A DNA stretch of 8,801 bases from Sulfurimonas sp. UBA6792 (GTDB lineage: Bacteria > Campylobacterota > Campylobacteria > Campylobacterales > Sulfurimonadaceae). The stretch spans positions 1-8,801 of the forward strand of contig DKFQ01000100.1 in the NCBI GenBank assembly GCA_002452425.1, written 5' to 3'. Of the stretch, positions 1 through 5,254 are shown piece by piece (positions within the stretch are counted from its first letter, which is position 1; each line of letters opens with the position of its first letter). Both the position numbers and the translations under genes were made by a program. A model generated the notes under the pieces. That model had not been told where the DNA came from. It did no database searches and saw only the letters and a program-made list of their open reading frames with translations.

Positions 1-101
1 ATGTCAAGCTTGCCGCCGTAACCGACAACACCGTTTTCTTCGTTGTCGATATAACCGTTTGTTAGTTCTTGTATGGTGATTTCTTTTAGTTCTATTTTCA
101 T
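1..101 (-). CDS. DUF262 (GmrS-like) protein, N-terminal fragment
   Basis: Only the first 33 residues are in the window; the gene runs off the left edge. The fragment begins MKIELKEITI and includes an acidic turn followed by GVVGYGGKLD. From memory, this is the stretch that comes just before the RPxYQR motif in a common group of DUF262 proteins. DUF262 is the ParB-like nuclease/NTPase domain of the GmrS subunit of the type IV enzyme GmrSD, and it also occurs in SspE and BrxU defence proteins. The ATG start lies inside the stop of the methyltransferase gene (ATGA), so translation is probably coupled to it. The gene pairing suggests the effector half of a restriction-like system. The catalytic motifs lie outside the window, so nuclease activity is inferred. 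Family assignment rests on a short segment. Confidence 0.68.
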   Translation of the reverse strand, partial: MKIELKEITIQELTNGYIDNEENGVVGYGGKLD

Positions 102-1126
102 GCTTCTAATTTCCTATTTTTAATAAACACTCTTGCATAAGTATTTTTGCTATTTATTAAAGGTCTTGCATCTTTATTGCCTAAAAAGGAGGGGATACCA
201 ACAACATCTTCACTATAACCAGCCGAAGCTGACATACCTAAAATTTTAAATTGCTTTGGATTATATTTATCCAAAAATGTAATTGGGACTCCCATAACCC
301 CATCATAATCAAGAGGTATATCTTTGGTTTTGCTTACCTCGATTGCATCATAATTATCATAGAAAGGGTATTCATCAGAAGTATAATTTTTATAAAGTGT
401 GAATTCTTCATGGCGCTTTTCAATATCTAAATTTGTAAACCAGTGAATATTACGAAATTTTACCAAACCAGTTTTTTCATCATAAACACCTTTTGCAAAA
501 TCATCGGTCGAGTGGTTTGTTTTAAAATAAGCATTACCACCTAGAAAACCGTACCCAAGCCACAATTTGTTCTCTTTAATGTATTTAAAAATTTCTTTAT
601 ATGTCAAAGCATTTAAACTACCAACTATCACAAACTTTTTATCATACTCTATAAGTTGTGCAACATACTCTCGAAAGAGAGAAAACGGTGGATTTGTTAC
701 GACTATGTCGGCTTGTTTTAAAAGCTCTATGCTCTCTTCGCTTCTAAAGTCACCGTCGCCTTTAAGCTCATGAACGCCTATCTCTTCAGGATTAGGCACT
801 TTGTCGCCGTTTTTATCACCCGTGTATTCAAGGTATATTGCCATCTCAGAGTTATTTTCACTAAATAGGTCACGATTTTTATTTTTATAGCATGTAGTGA
901 TAAGTTTTTTCAGTCCAAGTTTTTCAAAATTGTAAGAAAAATAGTGAAAAAAATTGCTAACTCTGGGGTCATCGCAGTTGCAGTAAACAACTTTATCTTT
1001 GAAATGCTCTTTGTAGTGCTTAAGCTCTCGTCCTATATCTTCTAGTTGCGTATAAAACTCATCATTTTTACCCTTTTTTGCACTATGTAGATTTTTATTT
1101 AAAACTTTTTTTTCAGTTTGTTGCAT
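98..1126 (-). CDS. EcoRI-family adenine-specific DNA methyltransferase
   Basis: The 342-residue product matches the EcoRI-methylase family, which transfers a methyl group from SAM to N6 of adenine in DNA. Visible motifs are DEFYTQ at about residues 22-27 (a common N-terminal signature of NPPF methylases), a CDDP segment at 51-54, and the catalytic NPPF at 145-148 in the context DIVVTNPPFSLF. The length is near that of M.EcoRI. The ATG at 1126 is preferred because it follows a GGAAA at a plausible distance and the family homology begins there; the frame stays open to an ATG at 1201, but those 25 residues are low-complexity and cross the likely promoter. It ends in an ATGA overlap with the DUF262 gene and is divergent from a small HTH gene. 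The gene is clearly AT-richer than the core genes to the right, consistent with transfer. The target sequence cannot be deduced. It could be the protective arm of a restriction system or an orphan regulator. Confidence 0.9.
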   Translation of the reverse strand: MQQTEKKVLNKNLHSAKKGKNDEFYTQLEDIGRELKHYKEHFKDKVVYCNCDDPRVSNFFHYFSYNFEKLGLKKLITTCYKNKNRDLFSENNSEMAIYLEYTGDKNGDKVPNPEEIGVHELKGDGDFRSEESIELLKQADIVVTNPPFSLFREYVAQLIEYDKKFVIVGSLNALTYKEIFKYIKENKLWLGYGFLGGNAYFKTNHSTDDFAKGVYDEKTGLVKFRNIHWFTNLDIEKRHEEFTLYKNYTSDEYPFYDNYDAIEVSKTKDIPLDYDGVMGVPITFLDKYNPKQFKILGMSASAGYSEDVVGIPSFLGNKDARPLINSKNTYARVFIKNRKLEA

Positions 1127-1164
1127 TAGTCTATTTCCACACTTTTTACTATTTTTGTTTAATA

Positions 1165-1194
1165 ATTCAACATTGTATAGTATGTAAGTTGAAT
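1165..1194 (-). promoter_or_regulatory. Putative methyltransferase promoter with inverted repeat
   Basis: ATTCAAC (1165-1171) and GTTGAAT (1188-1194) form a perfect 7-base inverted repeat with a 16-base gap, arms about two helical turns apart. Between them, read leftward, is TACAAT (1177-1172), five of six matches to a -10 box; no convincing -35 is seen, as is usual in this phylum. Transcription would start near 1165, leaving a leader of about 39 bases before the methyltransferase ATG. A dimeric repressor bound here would cover the -10. That a protein binds here is inference. Confidence 0.4.
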
Positions 1195-1219
1195 ATAACA
1201 TCCAAAAAATAGATATTTG

Positions 1220-1225
1220 TAGAAT
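1220..1225 (+). promoter_or_regulatory. Putative -10 box for the HTH gene
   Basis: TAGAAT, five of six matches to TATAAT, is preceded by TTTG, giving an extended -10 look. Transcription would begin near 1232 and give a leader of roughly 55 bases that contains the repeats at 1253-1281. No -35 match is evident. The assignment rests on position and motif only. Confidence 0.3.
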
Positions 1226-1252
1226 ATAGCAACTGTTGTTTTGTAAAGTCTC

Positions 1253-1281
1253 AAAAAGTAACCTACCTCGAAAAAGTAGGT
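1253..1281 (+). promoter_or_regulatory. Operator-like repeats over the HTH ribosome binding site
   Basis: Two things overlap here. AAAAAGTA occurs twice in direct orientation (1253-1260 and 1271-1278, 18 bases apart). ACCTAC (1261-1266) and GTAGGT (1276-1281) form an inverted repeat with a 9-base gap. The right arm contains the GTAGG that serves as Shine-Dalgarno sequence for the ATG at 1287. The site could act as a DNA operator for autoregulation, as C boxes do for restriction controller proteins, or as an RNA hairpin that hides the ribosome binding site. The repeats are seen; their function is inferred. Confidence 0.4.
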
Positions 1282-1286
1282 GTAAT

Positions 1287-1478
1287 ATGACTCAAAGAGA
1301 TATGGCAGGATATTTAAATATTGATAGAACCACCCTATACAATTGGAAAAAAAGTAAGCCAAACCTCTATAAAACAATAATGCTCGGACTGATGGTAGAT
1401 GAAATTATTGAAAAAAACGAGAAGAGTTTACATGAGCTAAAAGAATTAAAAGAGAGTTTTAATGTAAAAAAACAATAG
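1287..1478 (+). CDS. Small helix-turn-helix DNA-binding protein
   Basis: A 63-residue protein. Residues 2-20 read as a compact helix-turn-helix: TQRDMAGYL (first helix and turn), then NIDRTTLYNW as the recognition helix. The rest is helical and charged, with an acidic/Lys-rich tail suited to dimerisation. The ATG at 1287 follows GTAGGTG at good spacing; the frame is open back to 1236, but that extension is basic, unlike any HTH lead-in, and would consume the repeats at 1253-1281. It is divergent from the methyltransferase gene and only eight bases from the convergent end of the next gene. Size and position fit a controller protein that times expression of a restriction-modification-like system. 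It is not a recognisable member of the classic C-protein family, and an antitoxin-like or orphan role is possible. Confidence 0.7.
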   Translation: MTQRDMAGYLNIDRTTLYNWKKSKPNLYKTIMLGLMVDEIIEKNEKSLHELKELKESFNVKKQ

Positions 1479-1486
1479 CTTACGCT

Positions 1487-2389
1487 TTATAAAGAGAGTC
1501 CGATTTTTCTCGCACTCAAAAAGAGATACTCTTTTCCAGTCACAACTACTCTGTACTTTTTTTGTTGAAGATATTTTTTGCAAAAGTGGATATCTTTTAA
1601 AACCAAACTTAGTTCGCTAAATGGGTAGTTTGGGGCTTTTGCGCCGTATATCATTTCGCCCTCTATCCATCTGCAGTTTGGGAAACCTAGCACTATAGCA
1701 CCGCCACTGTCAAGGAAGTTTTGGTAAAGAGACATAAAAGTGGCGTTAAACTCGATGTTGGAGCTTTGCAGCGTGCCGATGGAGATGATGAGGTCAAATC
1801 TTCCCAAGTTTAGCTCTTCAAGTTTGTTGATATCATGGCAAAAAAATGAGACATTTTTATCTGCCCCAAACGCCTCTTTTGCGTACTCTATGGCTGAGGC
1901 TGAGTAGTCGATGCCGACGAACTCTATGGCTTCAAACGCATTGCATCCGAGCATCTCTTTGATAACTAAAAACTCATCACCACGGTTGATGCCGAGGTTT
2001 AGAACTCTCTTTTTGCTTTTTACATCCACAAATTCCAGTGACTTCTGGTAGTGGTATAAAAAGCTGAACTCTTTTGTTTTGTCGATTGCAAAAAATGGGC
2101 TTTGCACGCCATACTTCTCACTGCTTGCGTCATCGGAGTTGTGAAAAGAGCTTTTTTGGGAGAGTTTTTGAAATCTTAAAACAGTAGTGGTTTCATCTTT
2201 TTTGAGCGGTGTGAGAAGTTTCATAATAAAGAGCTGTGCCAAATCGACAAAGGTTTTGTAGCCAAAGTACTCTATATCAGTGTCTAAAAATTCAAGTTCG
2301 ATAACATCTCCATCGTCACACCTACTCTCTTTAAAAAAGGAGAGTATGGCGTATGCGTCTCGAGATGCGCATTTCTGGATTTGGGTCAC
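1487..2389 (-). CDS. Class I SAM-dependent methyltransferase, substrate unknown
   Basis: A 300-residue soluble protein. The Rossmann core spans roughly residues 125-235: motif I is VLNLGINRGDEF (129-140), followed by FVGIDYSASAIEYA with acidic D161 for the ribose hydroxyls, a CHD at 184-186 for the adenine, and FDLIISIGTLQ (198-208). Motif I departs from the usual GxGxG: Asn stands where the middle Gly is expected. The first 120 residues match no domain I know and may recognise the substrate. The start is a GTG at 2389 that overlaps the stop of the upstream membrane-protein gene (GTGA), indicating coupled translation. The gene ends eight bases from the convergent HTH gene, with no terminator hairpin seen. 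A small molecule or protein substrate is more likely than DNA, because no NPPY/NPPF-type motif exists. Confidence 0.78.
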   Translation of the reverse strand: MTQIQKCASRDAYAILSFFKESRCDDGDVIELEFLDTDIEYFGYKTFVDLAQLFIMKLLTPLKKDETTTVLRFQKLSQKSSFHNSDDASSEKYGVQSPFFAIDKTKEFSFLYHYQKSLEFVDVKSKKRVLNLGINRGDEFLVIKEMLGCNAFEAIEFVGIDYSASAIEYAKEAFGADKNVSFFCHDINKLEELNLGRFDLIISIGTLQSSNIEFNATFMSLYQNFLDSGGAIVLGFPNCRWIEGEMIYGAKAPNYPFSELSLVLKDIHFCKKYLQQKKYRVVVTGKEYLFLSARKIGLSL

Positions 2390-2841
2390 GAAAGTATATG
2401 TCTTAACTGCATAGCGTACCAGAGCACTACAAGATTGAGGAAGAAAATCAGCATAGAACTGGCACGTGAGACTATCTTTTGGAGCGTTGTACGATTGCCT
2501 TTATGTGTCTTGAGTGCGATGCGCATATGGATGATGGTTAGAACCGTTATAGTCCCTACATAAAAGAGTTTGTTGCTCATCATATAGCCAAGTGTTGACT
2601 CGTTGATGTCGAGTGTGAGTACAGAAATAAGGTTAAAATGAACAAAGAGAAAACCACCCGTAGCGATGAGCACAACAAGCCAAAAAGTCTCAAAATAGCC
2701 ATAAATCGGTCCAAGGTACTCATAAGTCTGTGCTTGCGCCTCTTTGCCCTTTAGAAGTATGCCAAGCGCAAAAAGAAGCAAAGAACCCCCTATCCACGCT
2801 GTTGCTGCTAGTATATGGATATATAAAACGACATTTACCAT
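2386..2841 (-). CDS. Four-helix integral membrane protein, CopD/HemJ-like
   Basis: A 151-residue inner-membrane protein with four predicted helices at about residues 5-30, 47-69, 88-110 and 128-147. Helix 1 carries IHILAATAWIGG (8-19), the His plus WIGG pattern shared by CopD-like and HemJ/DUF2269-type membrane proteins; other histidines sit at 68, 105 (helix 3, HMRIAL) and 113. H9 and H105 could ligate haem or a metal, but this is inference. It is first of two genes, coupled by a GTGA overlap to a SAM methyltransferase. The ATG start is well supported by a strong GGAGGA eight bases upstream and a -10 box beyond that. There is no copper or haem gene nearby to fix the role. Confidence 0.72.
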   Translation of the reverse strand: MVNVVLYIHILAATAWIGGSLLLFALGILLKGKEAQAQTYEYLGPIYGYFETFWLVVLIATGGFLFVHFNLISVLTLDINESTLGYMMSNKLFYVGTITVLTIIHMRIALKTHKGNRTTLQKIVSRASSMLIFFLNLVVLWYAMQLRHILS

Positions 2842-2849
2842 AAATCAAA

Positions 2850-2855
2850 TCCTCC
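2850..2855 (-). promoter_or_regulatory. Strong Shine-Dalgarno of the membrane-protein gene
   Basis: Read leftward the bases are GGAGGA, eight bases before the ATG at 2841. This is among the strongest ribosome binding sites in the window and settles the start of the membrane-protein gene. The coupled methyltransferase has only a weak site of its own. Confidence 0.75.
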
Positions 2856-2869
2856 AGAAAATTTTGATG

Positions 2870-2879
2870 CATTATAATG
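2870..2879. promoter_or_regulatory. Palindromic -10 box, putative bidirectional promoter
   Basis: CATTATAATG is a perfect 10-base palindrome, so a consensus TATAAT is present on both strands: 2873-2878 rightward and 2876-2871 leftward. Leftward transcription would begin near 2864 and give a short leader to the membrane-protein gene. Rightward transcription would begin near 2885, read through the folded element at 2924-3030, and reach the arsenate-reductase-like gene after about 170 bases. The two polymerases would compete for the same site. The motif is seen; activity in both directions is inferred. Confidence 0.5.
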
Positions 2880-2923
2880 TAAAATGCCAATAAACTTCTT
2901 GTAATGAAGCAAGAAAAAACTTC

Positions 2924-3030
2924 TTCATAACTTCTGTTTGTTCACTAAGGCTTCACGGTGGGTGCCCCACAACCGCTTCGCTTGTTGTGACCCTTCCGTT
3001 GCAGAATCGTTCACAAACAGAGGTTATGAA
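2924..3030 (+). repeat. 107-base self-complementary element (MITE or structured RNA)
   Basis: The outer arms 2924-2941 and 3013-3030 are 18 bases each and complementary except at 2932/3022, where the rightward RNA would form a U-G wobble. Further in, 2955-2958 pairs with 2996-2999, 2960-2963 with 2990-2993, and 2968-2973 with 2984-2989, closing a 10-base loop (CGCTTCGCTT). Weaker pairs occur between 2947-2954 and 3004-3011. The whole unit can form one long imperfect hairpin. Its core is visibly GC-richer than the flanks. It ends 22 bases before the arsC-like ATG. It may be a small non-autonomous mobile element with terminal inverted repeats, or a structured leader. No clear target-site duplication is visible, and no known riboswitch or RNA family was recognised. 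Confidence 0.55.
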
Positions 3031-3052
3031 AAGTCTAAAAAGAAAGGTAAAA

Positions 3053-3406
3053 ATGAAAGAAATTACTATTTGGCACAATCCAAAATGCTCAAAATCACGT
3101 GAAGCCATGGATATTTTAACGCAAAATGGGTGTGATGCAGAAGTTGTGCGCTACCTTGAAGAAGCTCCAAACAAACAGAGCATTCAAAAGGTTTTAAAAA
3201 TGTTAGGAGTTGCTCCAAGGGAGCTTATGCGTACAAAAGAGGAGCTTTACAAAGAGTTACACCTCAAAGAGGAACACGAGGATGAAGCGCTTATCGACGC
3301 TATGGTGCAGCATCCAAAACTTATTGAACGCCCCATCATCATCAAAGGCGACAAAGCGATTATCGGACGTCCGAGCGAGAGAATCGAAGTATTTTTAAAA
3401 AGCTAG
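3053..3406 (+). CDS. arsC: Arsenate reductase, ArsC family (glutaredoxin type)
   Basis: A 117-residue cytoplasmic protein with a thioredoxin-like fold that would reduce arsenate to arsenite with glutathione and glutaredoxin. The signature HNPKCSKSR lies at residues 8-16, with the nucleophile at C12. R60, R93 and R106 line up with Arg60, Arg94 and Arg107 of the plasmid R773 enzyme, so the active site looks intact and not only Spx- or YffB-like. Length fits the family. The ATG at 3053 follows AAAGG; an in-frame ATG at 3026 lies inside the right arm of the folded element with a Shine-Dalgarno too close to use. There is no arsR, arsB or acr3 nearby, so a true arsenic role is unproven and YffB/Spx-type function remains possible. 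The stop overlaps that of the convergent NifU-like gene in CTAG. Confidence 0.8.
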   Translation: MKEITIWHNPKCSKSREAMDILTQNGCDAEVVRYLEEAPNKQSIQKVLKMLGVAPRELMRTKEELYKELHLKEEHEDEALIDAMVQHPKLIERPIIIKGDKAIIGRPSERIEVFLKS

Positions 3407-3945
3407 TCCTCTTTACTCTCTTTTTTTACAAAGTGGCACTCGGTGGTGGAGTATGGACACATTTTTGAGATGCTAAGTTCAAACTGCTCCTCTTCTATGC
3501 CGCCAAGTTTGCGTTCATAATGGCGCATTGCGGCACGAAAAGCGGTTAGTACCATATTTGCGCTGTCTTGATGCTCTGTTGAGATGTGCTCTACCTGCTC
3601 ACCCTCCGGTTTTGACATATCCACTTTTGGTTTTGGAAGCGATGCGTAACTCTCTTGCACATCCTTCTCTAATGCCCTAACAGTCTCAAGTGCGTTCTCT
3701 ACGGTGTCGCCTTTTATCATCTCTGTTAAAAGTGAACCAAGCGTTGTCGTGTCTTGCGTGCCGTTTGTCCCAAACATCACATCCAAGATGTTCTCTTCAT
3801 CCCTTTTGATGTACATAATCACATAGCTTTTTGTAGCATGGTCTATCCCCACGCCCACGCAAGAAGCATCTTCAAGCTTGCCGTAGTTCTCCGGCTGCAT
3901 CAGATGCTTGCCTATCTCTGCTCGCAACTCTTTATCTTCTACCAT
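3403..3945 (-). CDS. IscU/NifU-like protein lacking cluster cysteines
   Basis: A 180-residue protein whose residues about 15-145 follow the IscU/NifU N-terminal fold: PENYGKLEDA matches the N-terminal NPRNVG segment, DVMFGTNGTQ matches the FGCGSA loop, LLTEMIKGDTVENA matches the helix after it, and HQDSANMVLTAFRAAMRHY matches the HCS helix. At each of the three positions where scaffolds carry a cluster-binding Cys, another residue stands: Lys/Ser in the first loop, Asn in the second, Gln/Asp in the third. The only cysteines are C29 and a C-terminal pair at 163 and 170 outside the fold. An extra linker (about 95-125) and tail are also present. It therefore probably does not build [2Fe-2S] clusters in the usual way. 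It is last in a three-gene operon, its ATG overlapping the upstream TAA by one base. Confidence 0.72.
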   Translation of the reverse strand: MVEDKELRAEIGKHLMQPENYGKLEDASCVGVGIDHATKSYVIMYIKRDEENILDVMFGTNGTQDTTTLGSLLTEMIKGDTVENALETVRALEKDVQESYASLPKPKVDMSKPEGEQVEHISTEHQDSANMVLTAFRAAMRHYERKLGGIEEEQFELSISKMCPYSTTECHFVKKESKED

Positions 3946-4385
3946 TACTCTTCTCCAAGTTTTTCTATACTTACGCCGTTATCTTTGATAAATTTCGAGA
4001 TAACCTCTGAGTGCGTATGCTCATAAGGCTTAAGATACACTATGCGCTCTATCCCGCTGGCTATGATGTTTTTACTGCATTCACTGCATGGCTCAAGCGT
4101 TACATAAATAGTAGCTCCCTCAATGCTTATCCCTTTTCTTGCCGCCCAAATGATGGCGTTCATCTCTGCATGAATCTCGTATGTTTTGGACCAGTCGTGA
4201 TGCTCTGGGGTATAGTTGCCATCCCAATGTTCACGGCAGTTTATATATCCGGCAGGGGTACCGTTGTAGCCAGTGGAGAGAATCCGCCCATCTTTGACGA
4301 TAACCGCTCCCACTTGCTTTGAGACGCACTTTGAAGCGGTGGCTATCTCTTTTGCAATGTTGATAAAGTTCGTATCACTGAGCAT
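3945..4385 (-). CDS. dCMP deaminase (ComEB-like)
   Basis: A 146-residue zinc cytidine-deaminase-fold enzyme that converts dCMP to dUMP, the precursor for thymidylate synthesis. Zinc and catalysis motifs are HAEMNAI at 72-78 (H72 ligand, E74 proton shuttle) and EPCSECSK at 98-105 (C100 and C103 ligands). GYNGTPAG at 39-46 is the substrate/effector loop typical of dCMP deaminases and separates it from tRNA adenosine and guanine deaminases. H62/H63 and NC (49-50) fit the second-metal region seen in this family. Full length. Its ATG directly follows the TAG of the SurA-like gene with no gap, and its TAA overlaps the next ATG, so it depends on the operon promoter upstream. Confidence 0.9.
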   Translation of the reverse strand: MLSDTNFINIAKEIATASKCVSKQVGAVIVKDGRILSTGYNGTPAGYINCREHWDGNYTPEHHDWSKTYEIHAEMNAIIWAARKGISIEGATIYVTLEPCSECSKNIIASGIERIVYLKPYEHTHSEVISKFIKDNGVSIEKLGEE

Positions 4386-5225
4386 CTACTTCGCTTCTCG
4401 AACCATTACGATATCAGCATTCCCCCGTAATCTTGCAAAGTAGTCACTCAAAACCTGCTCTCTTTTTTCACCCATGACAAGGTTACTAAGCTGATTTTTC
4501 ATCTCTTCATAGCTATTTGTAGAGGGTTTTTGCGTCTCTTTGAGGTAAAAACTCATATATGCCCCCTTTTGATCCATGATGATAGGCGTAAAACTTTTTG
4601 GCTCTGTTTTTTCCAAAAGTTGTGCTAGTTCTGGAGAGATGGTGTCATAAGGAAGTGTTCTCTCCTCAACCTTTACTTCGCTGGAAGAAAAAACAGGTGT
4701 TGACATTTTTTTTCTAAGTGCCTCTTCGTTTGATGAGGAGTAGAGCGTTACCACAAAAGCTTTTGGACGAGAAAACTCCTCTTTGTGAAGTTCGTAGTAC
4801 TCTTTCATCGCATCTTCATCAGGAGCTTCCATAGATGCGTAAGCTATGGCAGAGTAGAGTTTTTGTGAGAGAAGTTTCTCTTTGATTTTCTCTTTAAACT
4901 CTGCCGAACTAAGACCGTTAGACTCACGCACCTTGTCGTAGAGCTGGTCAATACTCATCTTGTTTGAAGCAGCCATTTTTTTGATATCTTCATACACCTC
5001 GGTGGAGTTAACACTGATTTTTCTCTCCACAATCTCAGCAGCTTCAAGCTTTTTTCGTATCAAAATATCTCTTGCATCGGTAGCACTTGTGTTTGAGAGG
5101 CGCATCTCCTCTTTGACATCGTGAAGCGTTATAGCTTCTCCCTTGACAACGGCACTTACACCATTGACAAGCTCAGCCCCCAACATCGCAACAAATACGA
5201 ACGGTAATAAAATTATCTTATACAT
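4386..5225 (-). CDS. SurA-like periplasmic chaperone / peptidyl-prolyl isomerase
   Basis: A 279-residue protein with a signal peptide (MYKIILLPFVFVAMLGA, cleavage near residue 17). A SurA N-terminal domain follows, starting VNGVSAVVKGEAITLHDV (20-37), the entry strand seen in SurA/PrsA/Peb4 proteins, then helices to about 130. A region at about 152-232 (FSRPKAFVVTLYSS, then a strand-rich stretch) corresponds in place to a parvulin domain, but the usual parvulin motif residues are hard to find, so catalysis may be weak or lost. The C-terminal helix (238-268) packs onto the chaperone core in SurA. It should guide outer-membrane proteins across the periplasm. The ATG at 5225 follows AGAGGAAG. 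It is first in the operon with dCMP deaminase and the NifU-like gene. Confidence 0.8.
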   Translation of the reverse strand: MYKIILLPFVFVAMLGAELVNGVSAVVKGEAITLHDVKEEMRLSNTSATDARDILIRKKLEAAEIVERKISVNSTEVYEDIKKMAASNKMSIDQLYDKVRESNGLSSAEFKEKIKEKLLSQKLYSAIAYASMEAPDEDAMKEYYELHKEEFSRPKAFVVTLYSSSNEEALRKKMSTPVFSSSEVKVEERTLPYDTISPELAQLLEKTEPKSFTPIIMDQKGAYMSFYLKETQKPSTNSYEEMKNQLSNLVMGEKREQVLSDYFARLRGNADIVMVREAK

Positions 5226-5254
5226 AGTAACTTCCTCTTGAATTAAAGATGGCT

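Noticed and set aside
1124..1201. Longer methyltransferase start at 1201
   Set aside because: The added 25 residues have no family match and would place the start upstream of the likely promoter; the ATG at 1126 has a ribosome binding site and sits just before the conserved N-terminus.
2381..2563. Rightward open frame opposite the membrane-protein gene
   Set aside because: It is antisense to a gene with strong start signals and four clear membrane helices.
2924..3030. The folded element as an integron attC recombination site
   Set aside because: Length and imperfect hairpin shape fit, but the arm ends read GTTATGA rather than GTTRRRY, and no integrase, attI or cassette array is present.
2924..3030. 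The folded element as a Rho-independent terminator
   Set aside because: The arms are 71 bases apart, and no T-run follows on either strand; AT-rich sequence and the arsC ribosome binding site follow directly.
2987..3052. Extended N-terminus for the arsenate-reductase-like gene
   Set aside because: The extension translates the folded element and basic filler, whereas the ArsC fold begins at MKEITIW with a proper ribosome binding site.
4011..4322. Rightward open frame opposite dCMP deaminase
   Set aside because: It is antisense to a clear enzyme with intact catalytic motifs, shows no domain and has no convincing ribosome binding site.
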